Assembly (NCBI RefSeq): GCF_014651815.1
Contig: NZ_BMXP01000001.1
Location: 124,001-188,000, forward strand
DNA: 64,000 bases
Reading direction: 5' to 3'
Origin: Alteromonas halophila
Lineage (GTDB): Bacteria > Pseudomonadota > Gammaproteobacteria > Enterobacterales > Alteromonadaceae
Position numbers and translations under genes: made by a program. The notes beneath the pieces were generated by a model, which did no database searches, was not told the DNA's origin, and saw only the letters and a program-made list of their open reading frames with translations. Positions 18,362 to 31,169 of this stretch are shown piece after piece. Position 1 is the stretch's first letter; each line of letters starts with the position of its first letter.

Positions 18362-19083
18362 GTCTGCTTTTCAGCCCGCGTGCAGACGTACTTGTGTGCG
18401 ATGCAATGCACCTTGTCTACCCGCACTGAAAGACAGGTAATGTTTTAGCCCATACAAAGTGGATATGATTGGCAACACCTTCAAAAAGGGAGCGGCGACA
18501 GACTGATTCGCATCTTCAATGGGCGTGACAGAAATTTGACTGAGGTAAGAGAAATGCTGACTGACAGGATTGAAGCCAGGAGGTAGTGAGAGGTATGAGG
18601 TCTGGGACAACTCTCCTGCCGTCAGCATATAGTAGGCGTTATGCACGCCTCTCATTCAGCGGTTTGTTGTTGAATGAGCGTCAGAGGTTTTACCCTCCGA
18701 CGCAGTAGTATAAGCATTTACTATGCCGGGTTTAAGTGTTAATTGTTTTTTTGTAGACTTATTCGCATCTTCTCCAGGCAAGTGGGCATTTTGACTGGTT
18801 TACAGCCCATGCTGTGTCGTTGGTCCGGATGCAGAATAGATATGCGCCACAGCGCTAGCTGTCCGCACATGCACACCGGGGGGCGTGTGGGGCAAGCTGG
18901 CAAGCGGCAAGTGCACGTACTTCGGTTGCCGCTTTTTGCCGGATAAACGGCAAAAGTGACCCGGCAGCGTGTACGATTTCACACCCCCGGCCCCATGCCG
19001 GCGTGGCCATAACATCGCTTAGCTCAATTAATTCGCGGTGTTTCAATAAAATTACCTTCCTGTAAAAAATTTAAAAAAAATCC
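18362..19083. other. 720-base gap between flagellins with several hairpins, no convincing gene
   Basis: Open frames here (for example 18371-18655 and 18800-19015 on the reverse strand) lack ribosome sites and recognisable products. The region does hold clear inverted repeats: CTCATTCA/TGAATGAG at 18651-18678, GCGTC-A-GAGG/CCTC-C-GACGC at 18678-18703, AAGCGGCAA/TTGCCGCTT at 18902-18934 followed by T, and TTTTGCCG/CGGCAAAA at 18934-18955, which overlaps the previous one. AGCCAGGAGGTAGTGA from just after the first flagellin (18289) recurs at 18574. It may hold a structured RNA or remnants of a duplicated flagellin tail. Confidence 0.4.
18902..18938 (+). terminator. Possible intrinsic terminator in flagellin gap
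   Basis: AAGCGGCAA, 15-base loop, TTGCCGCTT then TTT. Its 3' arm overlaps a second hairpin (TTTTGCCG/CGGCAAAA), so the two folds exclude each other. No upstream gene is evident. Confidence 0.4.
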
Positions 19084-19110
19084 TAAAGAATCCTCAATGG
19101 CGGACGATAA
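19084..19110 (+). promoter_or_regulatory. Sigma-28 promoter of the second flagellin
   Basis: TAAA, 15 bases, GACGATAA: one mismatch to the consensus -10. The leader to the ATG is about 120 bases, similar to the first flagellin. Confidence 0.78.
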
Positions 19111-19235
19111 CAATAGTCGAGGGGTAATATTTTTACTTTTTTAAAGGGGTTGGTCAGGTGTAGTGACCTGGTCAATTTAATCTGGTTGAGTTTGGTGTCA
19201 GCGAGTGTGATATCGAATTCAAAGGAGGTAGTAAA

Positions 19236-20072
19236 ATGTCTTTATATGTTAATACGAATGTGTCGTCGCTAAATGCACAGCGCCAGTTATTTGATACCGG
19301 TAACGCACTGTCGACGTCATTTGAGCGTTTGTCTTCAGGCTTCCGCATCAACAGCGCGTCTGATGATGCAGCGGGTCTGCAAATTAGTGATCGCATGACC
19401 GCGCAAATTCAGGGCCTCAATCAAGGGGTTCGTAACGCAAACGATGCAATCTCACTGGCGCAAACCGCTGAAGGTGCATTGGATGAAACCACCAACGCGT
19501 TGCAGCGTATTCGTCAGCTGGCGATCCAGTCACAAAACGGTATCAACAGTACCGAAGACCGTGAAGCGCTGCAAAAAGAAGTATCGGCCCTGCGCAGTGA
19601 ATTAAACCGTATTGCCAGCGATACAGAGTTCAATGGTGTGAGCCTGCTGGACGGTGGTTTCTCAGCGAAATTCCAAATTGGTGCTAATGCCGGTCAAAGC
19701 ATCTCTGTGAACTTATCAGCTGGTAATCTTGACGTTGACGGCTTTAGCGCTGCAGGTTTAGGCGTTAACACCAATAATATTGATACTGCTGGAGGCGCAT
19801 CATCAATGATCGATGATATTGATGCTGCATTATCAGGTATCGGGTCAGTTCGCGCAGATTTAGGTGCGCTGCAAAACCGTTTTGAATCCAGTATTCGTAA
19901 CCTAAGCAATATTTCAGAGAATCTGACCAGTGCACGCTCACGTATACAGGATACTGATTTTGCCTCTGAGACTGCAGAACTGACACGTAATCAGATCATG
20001 CAGCAGGCATCCATCTCTGTTTTGAGCCAGGCTAATCAGCGACCACAGGCTGCATTATCTCTGCTAGGATAA
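19236..20072 (+). CDS. fliC: Flagellin, second copy
   Basis: 278 residues, collinear with the first flagellin without gaps and about 91% identical (roughly 25 substitutions, clustered in residues about 165-195 and near the C-terminus). Same compact D0/D1 architecture. Ribosome site AAAGGAGGT is stronger than that of the first copy. Own sigma-28 promoter and terminator. A recent tandem duplication separated by an unrelated 720-base spacer. Confidence 0.96.
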   Translation: MSLYVNTNVSSLNAQRQLFDTGNALSTSFERLSSGFRINSASDDAAGLQISDRMTAQIQGLNQGVRNANDAISLAQTAEGALDETTNALQRIRQLAIQSQNGINSTEDREALQKEVSALRSELNRIASDTEFNGVSLLDGGFSAKFQIGANAGQSISVNLSAGNLDVDGFSAAGLGVNTNNIDTAGGASSMIDDIDAALSGIGSVRADLGALQNRFESSIRNLSNISENLTSARSRIQDTDFASETAELTRNQIMQQASISVLSQANQRPQAALSLLG

Positions 20073-20103
20073 TGAATAGGTTCCACAACCTTGTCTGAAG
20101 TTA

Positions 20104-20139
20104 AACGGGTGGCTGTTGCATTGCAGTGGCCCGTTTTTT
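20104..20139 (+). terminator. Terminator after second flagellin
   Basis: AACGGG...CCCGTT outer stem with an inner CTG/CAG pair-up, followed by T-rich TTTTTTG. The hairpin arm contains the sigma-54 element of the next operon. Confidence 0.75.
20109..20125 (+). promoter_or_regulatory. Sigma-54 promoter of flaG-fliD-fliS, inside the terminator
   Basis: GTGGCTGTTGCATTGCA: GG-N10-GC exact, TTGCA -12 perfect, TGGC -24 good. Start site near 20136 would be 25 bases before the flaG ATG. Confidence 0.65.
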
Positions 20140-20160
20140 GTTTAAGGCATGGAGGAAAGC

Positions 20161-20628
20161 ATGGATATCGTATCAATACAGTCCGGACAGAACACAGTAA
20201 CACAGCGTGAACCGAGCGCCAGAGAGGCGTCTCAGTCAACGGATATGCAGCAGGGGTTACAGAGCCGAGAAGCCGGCGCAGCCGGTGCGACACTCGCTCA
20301 AACAGCGCCCGTAGAAATTAGTCAAGCTCTGTCAAAAGAAGCTCAAGGTCGTCAGGAGGATGCCGATAACTCTGAAAGAAGCAAAGATGAAAACCTTTCT
20401 GAAATGGTCGAGCAAGTGCAATCGTTCTTTCGCGGCCAGAACAGAAATTTGACCTTTGCCATTGATGATGAAACGCAGCGTTCTGTCGTCACAGTAAAAG
20501 ATTCCGACTCAGGTGACGTCATTAGGCAAATTCCTTCCGAGGAACTGTTACAGTTGGCTGAGTATATCCGGGCGTTTCAGAAAGACATTGACGGTCGCGT
20601 AGGCGTATTTGTCAATAACCAGGTGTAG
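20161..20628 (+). CDS. flaG: FlaG family protein
   Basis: 155 residues from the ATG at 20161, chosen because GGAGGAAAGC lies directly before it; the in-frame ATG at 20149 sits at the edge of that ribosome site. The N-terminal half is low-complexity; the C-terminal half (LTFAIDDETQRSVVTVKDSD, then GDVIRQIPSEELLQLAEYI) is the FlaG domain. FlaG proteins influence filament length in Pseudomonas and Vibrio. Located between flagellin and fliD as in those genera. Confidence 0.92.
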   Translation: MDIVSIQSGQNTVTQREPSAREASQSTDMQQGLQSREAGAAGATLAQTAPVEISQALSKEAQGRQEDADNSERSKDENLSEMVEQVQSFFRGQNRNLTFAIDDETQRSVVTVKDSDSGDVIRQIPSEELLQLAEYIRAFQKDIDGRVGVFVNNQV

Positions 20629-20639
20629 TGAGGTAAAGA

Positions 20640-22064
20640 ATGTCAATCAGTTCGTTAGGTGTAGGTTCAGGGCTCGCGCTTACGGACCTCGTAAACCAGT
20701 TGCTTCAGGCAGAGCGTCGTCCGAAAGAGATGCGCCTGGATGCACGGGAAGAGAAAGTTGATGCTGAAATCTCTGGCCTGGGGCAAATTAAGTCAAAACT
20801 TTCAGAGTTTAAAACTCTGGTGGATGGGTTGCGTTCCGATAGCGATATCAATGGTCGGGAACCGAAAATTACCAACCCGTCGGAAGATGATGATGTACTG
20901 TCTGCAAGTGCATCCTCGTCCGCCCTCAAAGGCAAGTATGAAATATCCGTATCTGAGCTGGCTACCGGTAGTCGCGCAATCACGGATGAAGGGTCGTTTA
21001 CTTCAACGTCTGACAGTGTGTTGTCGACAGGTACGGGGTCACTGACCTTTTCAGTGCCTGATGGCGATTCATTTACGGTAGATGTTGCCGCGGGAATGAC
21101 GCTGACCGAGTTGCGCGAAGCGATCAATGACAACGCCGACAATTTTGGAGTCGGTGCCAACATCATTGATACCGGCACTGCTGCCGGACCGCGTCTGGTG
21201 TTCACCTCGTCAGTGACCGGGGAGGGTAACAATCTCACCATCACCAATGATGGCGGCAATGCTGAGCTGGATAAATTCTCTACGGCGGGAATTTCTGCCG
21301 CCAACATCACCGATGCCACCAATGCCAAAGCACAAATAGATGGTATTGATGTGGAAAGCAGCACCAATAAATTCGAAAACACCATTGCCAACGTTTCGTT
21401 TGAAGTGAATGAGGTGTCGCCACTGGCGTCAGACGGTCTCACGCGCGAGACAACCCGGCTGGAAATTGGCTTTGACAAAGAAGGTCTGGAAGAAAAAATT
21501 CGCGGTTTCGTTGAAGGCTATAATGCGTTGATTCAAGAAATCGACAAACTTGGCCGATATGGAGAGACGCCGGAGGATGAGGATGGTGCACTGGCTGGCG
21601 ATTCGCTGCTTCGTGGCATAAAAAGCGGCCTTTCCAGTATTCTGAGCAGCAGTGTATCGACCTCTGAGCTGGGTGGTCTGTTCCAGCTGGGTATCGAATT
21701 TAATAAGGATGGCGAGCTGGAAATAGGCTCATCAGACTTTGGACTTGGCTCGGGTAATACCAGGCTTCAGGAAGCACTATCTGACAATTTCGATGATATT
21801 GCGACACTGTTTACCGATGAAAATGAAGGGATTGCGGTTCGGCTCCACGAGTTTGCTAATCAGTACACTAACAGTAGTGGTTTGCTCACTACCCGTGAGC
21901 GCGCAGCGCAAGACGAGCGTAATGAAATCTCCGATGACAGAGAGCAGCTAGAGCGGAGAATGTCATCGTATGAAGATTTATTGCGTCAGAAATACACAAG
22001 TCTTGACCAGACAGTGGCAAGACTTAACCAGACGGGATCGGCCTTGTTTGCCGCCCTGGGTTAA
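20640..22064 (+). CDS. fliD: Filament cap protein FliD (HAP2)
   Basis: 474 residues. MSISSLGVGSGLALTDLVNQ is the FliD N-terminal signature and the C-terminus (RMSSYEDLLRQKYTSLDQTV) is the coiled tail. Five FliD subunits cap the growing filament and help flagellin fold. Length is typical. Starts 11 bases after flaG. Confidence 0.96.
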   Translation: MSISSLGVGSGLALTDLVNQLLQAERRPKEMRLDAREEKVDAEISGLGQIKSKLSEFKTLVDGLRSDSDINGREPKITNPSEDDDVLSASASSSALKGKYEISVSELATGSRAITDEGSFTSTSDSVLSTGTGSLTFSVPDGDSFTVDVAAGMTLTELREAINDNADNFGVGANIIDTGTAAGPRLVFTSSVTGEGNNLTITNDGGNAELDKFSTAGISAANITDATNAKAQIDGIDVESSTNKFENTIANVSFEVNEVSPLASDGLTRETTRLEIGFDKEGLEEKIRGFVEGYNALIQEIDKLGRYGETPEDEDGALAGDSLLRGIKSGLSSILSSSVSTSELGGLFQLGIEFNKDGELEIGSSDFGLGSGNTRLQEALSDNFDDIATLFTDENEGIAVRLHEFANQYTNSSGLLTTRERAAQDERNEISDDREQLERRMSSYEDLLRQKYTSLDQTVARLNQTGSALFAALG

Positions 22065-22085
22065 CCTACTACATCTGGAGTTATC

Positions 22086-22514
22086 ATGGCTTTAAAAGGC
22101 ATCAATGCTTACAAGCAGGGCAATACTAAGCAAGATATTGCCTCGGCTGACCCGCATAAACTGACACTGCTGCTGATGCAGGGCGCACTTGACCGTATCG
22201 CCTATGCGAAAGGTGCAATGGAGCGTAAGGAGTATGAGGCAAAAGCTGACTATATCTCGAAAGCCGTTGCTATTATTATGCATCTGCGTGATACGCTTGA
22301 CCTGAGTGTTGGCGGGGAAACCTCAGAAAACATGTTTGCGCTGTATGACTACATGGTTGACCGTCTGAATTCAGCGCACTTTAAAAATGATTTGCAGATG
22401 CTGGATGAAGTATCTAGTCTGTTATCACCCATTCGCGACGCTTGGGTTCAGATTCCAGAAGCGGCCAAGCAGGAAGCCTATGAGGCCCAGCGTCAGAAAA
22501 GACAAGCTGTGTGA
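22086..22514 (+). CDS. fliS: Flagellin export chaperone FliS
   Basis: 142 residues. LKGINAYKQGNTKQDIASAD and DPHKLTLLLMQGALDRIAYA match FliS, the helical cytosolic chaperone that binds the flagellin C-terminus. The stop overlaps the next GTG start (GTGTGA), indicating coupled translation with the fliT-like gene. Confidence 0.96.
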   Translation: MALKGINAYKQGNTKQDIASADPHKLTLLLMQGALDRIAYAKGAMERKEYEAKADYISKAVAIIMHLRDTLDLSVGGETSENMFALYDYMVDRLNSAHFKNDLQMLDEVSSLLSPIRDAWVQIPEAAKQEAYEAQRQKRQAV

Positions 22515-22825
22515 CCAATAACGAGCTGAATCATAATAAAACACCTCCCGAACTGCGAGCGGTAAACGATGAATTGATCGCCGCTCTTTCGGCCGAGGAG
22601 CCTGACAATATCGAAGCGACGTTGCTTGACATCGTTTCCAGGCGAGATGCCATAGTACAGCAACATCTCGCCTCCCTCTCCACCGATGATGCGCGCGAAT
22701 TTGCGCACAACGAAGTGCCCATCAATGATAAGCTTCTGGAATTGGTGCAAACCTTGCTAGACTCTGCAAAAGATGACATAACGCATTTCATGCGAAGTCG
22801 GGCAGCCGTAAAAAAATATAAATAA
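22511..22825 (+). CDS. fliT: FliT-like small flagellar protein (GTG start)
   Basis: 104 residues, helical and charged (VNDELIAALSAEEPDNIEAT, KLLELVQTLLDSAKDDITHF), starting at a GTG that overlaps the fliS stop. Size, helical pattern and position right after fliS suggest a FliT-type export chaperone, but sequence similarity in this group is weak. It is 7 bases from the Maf-type gene, so the operon flaG-fliD-fliS-fliT probably runs on into glycosylation genes. Confidence 0.65.
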   Translation: MTNNELNHNKTPPELRAVNDELIAALSAEEPDNIEATLLDIVSRRDAIVQQHLASLSTDDAREFAHNEVPINDKLLELVQTLLDSAKDDITHFMRSRAAVKKYK

Positions 22826-22832
22826 AACCACC

Positions 22833-27315
<4,483 letters not shown>

Positions 27316-27329
27316 TCTTCAGGTTGCCA

Positions 27330-28066
27330 TAGTATTGAAGAGGACGATATCGCGGTTATCATTCATATGAAGAATTAATTCCTGACGCAGAGTGATGAAG
27401 CACCGAATTTTCAGGCTATACTGTTAAATGCTATAGGTATGCGTCAGATGGTCGCGGTTAATTCGAAGACAACGGCGTAGCACATTGCCTTCTGGTAGAT
27501 CGGGGGGAGAGGTGATGGAACTCTCGTTTGGATTGAATCAATCTCGGTTCGTCGATACTACAGTAAAATCACGCTCGCCAACCTCTATACTACTAAGACG
27601 CCAATCGCCTCAACCGACATACTCAATGACATAGTATTGCCGTTCTTCTAGGCATTGGAGCTGCCGATGCTTAAAATTCTGACAGCTAGAGGTACAGAAT
27701 ACTACGGCAAAGTAGAACAGCATGATTATCAGCTTTACTTAGCCATCAACAATATCGACTACACAAAAAATAAGGCGCGAAATCCGTCCGTGAGCGGTTC
27801 CATAAAATTGTCCTAAACGGCTTAGACCAGGTCATCATCCGCAGAAAGCTCTATGATTTTCCAGAGGAGTTCCAGTAAGATCTGGAGGGTGGCAGGAATA
27901 CTACAGCAATGAAAGAGTAGATCAGAGCAAAATGTGTTGCGGCAGCACTCCAATGGAAACACTAACAGATGGGAAAACGGATTTGGGCTGCGAAGAATTT
28001 CGCTCAAAGCTATTTTGACACAGGCAACGGATAACGGGTAGCTGTCAGATCAGGTGAGCTCGTACA
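27330..28066 (+). pseudogene. Decayed IS481-family transposase
   Basis: Shifting frames gives consecutive pieces of an IS481-type transposase: LYTTKTPIASTDILNDIVLP near 27581, a stop, ILTARGTEYYGKVEQHDYQ (27676 on), LAINNIDYTKNKARNPSVSG, then after a frameshift ERFHKIVLNGLDQVIIRRKL, a stop, and in a third frame EYYSNERVDQSKMCCGSTPM with ETLTDGK. The catalytic Asp of the DRGTEY motif is Ala here. TGTCAGATCAGG...GAGCTCGTACA at 28043-28066 looks like the terminal inverted repeat. The start is not resolved. At least two frameshifts and several stops: inactive. It separates pseB from the reversed block. Confidence 0.8.
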
Positions 28067-28068
28067 TG

Positions 28069-28848
28069 TCATTGTGGTATTTTTTGGGGAAAGGGAACAG
28101 CTTCTTTGCTGCTTTCCACCATATTTTTGAGCGTTGCCGACGGGCCAATATTTAACAGAGCATCAAAAACGCTTAAATAACTGGTAAAGTTTTTATGGTT
28201 TTGCTGATATACTTGAGGTTGAAAATTCTGAAATTCAACTTTAATACGCTCTTTTGAAAAAGCTACTTTTGCCATTTCATTATCTAAATAGTCAATGGCA
28301 CCAACAGGGCTCAGATAACGCTTGGCCCGTAAATGATTACAGATGGCAATAATGCCTTGTTCCTTTGGGCCTTTTGCTAGATCTAAGTCGCTAGATCTCA
28401 AAAATTTGCTCGAAATCTCAAGTAACGCTGCTATTTCTTTTATTAGATTGATATTAAAGTCCGCAAGTTTTTCGAAAGGCTGTTCGTAGATACATTTAAG
28501 ATGATCGATGTAATCTCTGTAATATGGCGCTTTCCGATAATTTTGTTCAATGGATTTAAAATGTTTTTTTCGCCAAGGTTGCTTATCATCTACTAAAACA
28601 TCCTTTATCATAACGTCATAATGATGCCTTTTTTTCTGTACTGGAACACTTAAATACAACTCCCCTTGAGGCGAATTTATTTTATTTCGACTTTGCCAAG
28701 ACTGTTTAACAAATTGTACATCATCATAAAATACAAAGTAATCTGACTGCCTGATTAAATCAAAATAACCCAACCAAGGAATATAAGATGGCTGCATAAT
28801 GACCACGGTTTTATTAGTTTTCTTCACGTTAAACCTAGTCCTTTTCAA
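28069..28848 (-). CDS. WbqC-like family protein
   Basis: 259 residues. VVIMQPSYIPWLGYFDLIRQ, DYFVFYDDVQFVKQSWQSRN and YLSPVGAIDYLD are conserved in the WbqC-like family, found in O-antigen and flagellar glycan clusters; the biochemical role is not settled, with acyl- or amino-acid-transfer type modification of sugars suggested by context. The start overlaps the pseI end by 14 bases. The stop lies 3 bases from the end of the IS481 remnant, so the C-terminus may have been altered by that insertion, though the length is normal. Confidence 0.85.
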   Translation of the reverse strand: MKRTRFNVKKTNKTVVIMQPSYIPWLGYFDLIRQSDYFVFYDDVQFVKQSWQSRNKINSPQGELYLSVPVQKKRHHYDVMIKDVLVDDKQPWRKKHFKSIEQNYRKAPYYRDYIDHLKCIYEQPFEKLADFNINLIKEIAALLEISSKFLRSSDLDLAKGPKEQGIIAICNHLRAKRYLSPVGAIDYLDNEMAKVAFSKERIKVEFQNFQPQVYQQNHKNFTSYLSVFDALLNIGPSATLKNMVESSKEAVPFPQKIPQ

Positions 28849-29890
28849 TCATATCCAATGAAAAAGGCGAACCCTTATCCATGTTCTTTGTAAACTTTTT
28901 ACCCAATAGCGATTCGTAATGCTTTGGATGCAGTCCCAGGCCCGGCCTTAGTACTTTTATATTGCTAGGGGTGACTGTATCTCCAACTTTCACATCTTCT
29001 GAAACAAAAATCGAGCGTTTAAATTTTGTGGCATTGATCATTCTTGGGGATAAGTCTAAGCTAGCAGTGCCCATTGCTTTCTCCATATTGCGCACTTCCT
29101 TGACTAAAGTAGTGAATTCTGATGGGTCAAGAGAGAACTCTCTATCTAAACCAGCTCCTGCCTTATCTAAAATAAAATGCTTTTCAATAACTTTTGCTCC
29201 CATGGCCGTTGCGCCGAGCGCTGCTGTCAAACCTAAAGTATGGTCTGATAATCCCACCACTGTTTTATACTTTTTCTCCATATAGGGTATCGCATTTAAA
29301 TTCACTTCCTCCAAAGGAGTTGGATAAGCACTGGTGCACTTCAACAGAGCAATTTTAGTATTTCCCTCTCTTTTACATGTTTCTATCGCTAATTCAATAT
29401 CTTCTACATCAGCCGCCCCGGTAGAAATAATAATAGGCTTACCGGTTTTAGCTACTGCTTTAATTAAAGGAATATCATTGATCTCCAGTGAAGCAATTTT
29501 ATATGCCGGTACTTCAATTCCTTCCAGCTTTTTAACTAAGTCAGGATGGAAAGGGGAAGAAAAGAAATCTAACCCTAAAGAATTGGCTAAGGTTTTGAGC
29601 TGAGCATGCCATTGCCAAGGGGTCTGGCCTTTTTCATAAACATCATAAAGCTTCCCTCCTGCCCAGGGGCTGTCTTGTCGAGTTCTAAACCACTTTTTAT
29701 CACTATTAAGTGTCATGACATCAGGTGTATAAGTCTGAATTTTTACGGCATTAGCCCCTGTATCAGCAATTGCCTCGACCGACTTTTTCGCCAATTCAAG
29801 ACTTCCTTCATGATTTGCTGATAACTCAGCGATGATATATACGGGATGGTCTTTACCTAACGTATTTTGATTGATTTGAAATTGATTCAT
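28835..29890 (-). CDS. pseI: Pseudaminic acid synthase PseI
   Basis: 351 residues from the ATG at 29890; an upstream in-frame ATG (29923) would add 11 residues not seen in the family. The N-terminal NeuB-type barrel has YIIAELSANHEGSLELAKK, AVKIQTYTPDVMTL, DFFSSPFHPD and KIASLEINDIPLI; the C-terminal SAF (antifreeze-like) domain has RSIFVSEDVKVGDTVTPSNI and RPGLGLHPKHYE. It condenses 6-deoxy-AltdiNAc with phosphoenolpyruvate to pseudaminic acid. Last but one gene of the reverse-strand block. Confidence 0.95.
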   Translation of the reverse strand: MNQFQINQNTLGKDHPVYIIAELSANHEGSLELAKKSVEAIADTGANAVKIQTYTPDVMTLNSDKKWFRTRQDSPWAGGKLYDVYEKGQTPWQWHAQLKTLANSLGLDFFSSPFHPDLVKKLEGIEVPAYKIASLEINDIPLIKAVAKTGKPIIISTGAADVEDIELAIETCKREGNTKIALLKCTSAYPTPLEEVNLNAIPYMEKKYKTVVGLSDHTLGLTAALGATAMGAKVIEKHFILDKAGAGLDREFSLDPSEFTTLVKEVRNMEKAMGTASLDLSPRMINATKFKRSIFVSEDVKVGDTVTPSNIKVLRPGLGLHPKHYESLLGKKFTKNMDKGSPFSLDMIEKD

Positions 29891-30194
29891 GTATTTGGGT
29901 CCGGAGTCCGAAAATAAGCGCATCGCTTATGGTTAACGGTGAGCAGAACAACCGCCCGTCTGTGGTCTATAATCGCTAGAAAGAACAGTGTTATCATAAT
30001 TTAAAATGAGTTGATCGAAAACCAACGATATCAGAATCAAGTTAACTAAAGCGAGAGGTTCAGTTATCAAAATTTCGGAACGTTAATGAGATAGCCTTTA
30101 TCGAGATAACATCAATACTCAGCCAGACTTGTGCACTTTAGGATTGTTTTCAACGAAATAAATCCTACAAAGGTATCATCTGTAAGCGCAATGA
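29891..30194. other. Intergenic gap upstream of pseI, nothing recognised
   Basis: About 300 AT-rich bases. I see no open frame with a ribosome site, no clear terminator and no flagellar promoter element. It could hold a vegetative promoter for pseI-wbqC. Confidence 0.4.
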
Positions 30195-31169
30195 CTATAA
30201 ATTATCTTTAATAATTAGAGAAGCTTTTTCAGCTTTTACCTCATTGAAGCGAAAGTCATTGAATAAATTTACGATTGCATTGTGCACTTTATCAGCCTGA
30301 GGTGTATTTTCAAGACTGTAAAGTGGTGCTATAGGCGCGTAATGACTGCTGGCAAAAAGGCCTGCTTCGAATAGCTTCTTCAAAATGTGAACTTTATTTT
30401 TTACGAAGATATTAAAACGCCAGTTTTGGAATGTATTACTAAGTTGTATATCATTTGGTAACACATCTGCATAGATCTTATTGATTTTTGCCTTATGCGC
30501 GACGGCATTCTGGCTCAAGATTAATACTTTTTCTTTGTATTCAGAAAATGAAAGTTGAGGCATCCTGCTATCTAACCAAGGAGTTTGAGGGATATTTATC
30601 TGAGATCCCTGCCTAATAGAGTTTCTAAAATATGCCTGCAGTTTTACATATGCACTTTCCTTAAAAGCGAGAGGGAACCTTTCGTACACGAAGTCGGAAG
30701 ATAGGAACCCATATCCGCCCGATCCTATTTCTGCAACTTTAGAATAACCTGTGCTGTACAATATTAAGTCAGCTTCACTGTTCTCCACAGTAAATGAGGG
30801 AATCGACAAACACTGATCATCAACAAAGAAAATTGAAGGCGAATATGCCCTGACCGTTTGAATAAGTGGCTTAATATCAAGATGATTATCACCATAAGTT
30901 CTTACCCATATCAGACCACTAAAATCATGAGGATTACATTTTAAATCTCTAAATAGTAACGATTGATTAATGGTGAAAGATTTAGTATCAATGTCTATGA
31001 AATGAGGTGTTAATCCAGCTTTTAAGATAGTAGCTGGGACGATCGGACAAATATTAGCTGGTATAATTACTTTTCCTTTACCTATTTTCTTAAAGATATT
31101 ATAAAGGATATAGCAAGCTCTACTTTCGTAGATTGTCTGGTAATTATCGTTTTCAGTCATAATATGCAA
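30195..31169 (-). CDS. DegT/DnrJ-like PLP-fold protein, divergent
   Basis: 324 residues. VIIPANICPIVPATILKAGL, FIDIDTKSF, FFVDDQCLSIPSF and ILYSTGYSKVAEIGSGGYGF follow the layout of DegT/DnrJ/EryC1/StrS sugar aminotransferases, with Lys144 in the place of the PLP-binding lysine. It is shorter than PseC (411) and divergent, so the substrate is unknown. It overlaps the sulfotransferase gene by 17 bases, hence same operon. Could be a sugar aminotransferase for a second amino sugar or act on pseudaminic acid derivatives; the pathway role is inferred only from position. Confidence 0.65.
   Translation of the reverse strand: MHIMTENDNYQTIYESRACYILYNIFKKIGKGKVIIPANICPIVPATILKAGLTPHFIDIDTKSFTINQSLLFRDLKCNPHDFSGLIWVRTYGDNHLDIKPLIQTVRAYSPSIFFVDDQCLSIPSFTVENSEADLILYSTGYSKVAEIGSGGYGFLSSDFVYERFPLAFKESAYVKLQAYFRNSIRQGSQINIPQTPWLDSRMPQLSFSEYKEKVLILSQNAVAHKAKINKIYADVLPNDIQLSNTFQNWRFNIFVKNKVHILKKLFEAGLFASSHYAPIAPLYSLENTPQADKVHNAIVNLFNDFRFNEVKAEKASLIIKDNL

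Noticed and set aside
18371..18655. 94-codon reverse-strand frame in the flagellin gap
   Set aside because: No ribosome site, no recognisable domain; spans the 16-base repeat and part of a hairpin.
20705..21478. 257-codon reverse-strand frame opposite fliD
   Set aside because: Shadow of fliD; Ser/Val/Pro-rich composition and no recognisable motif.
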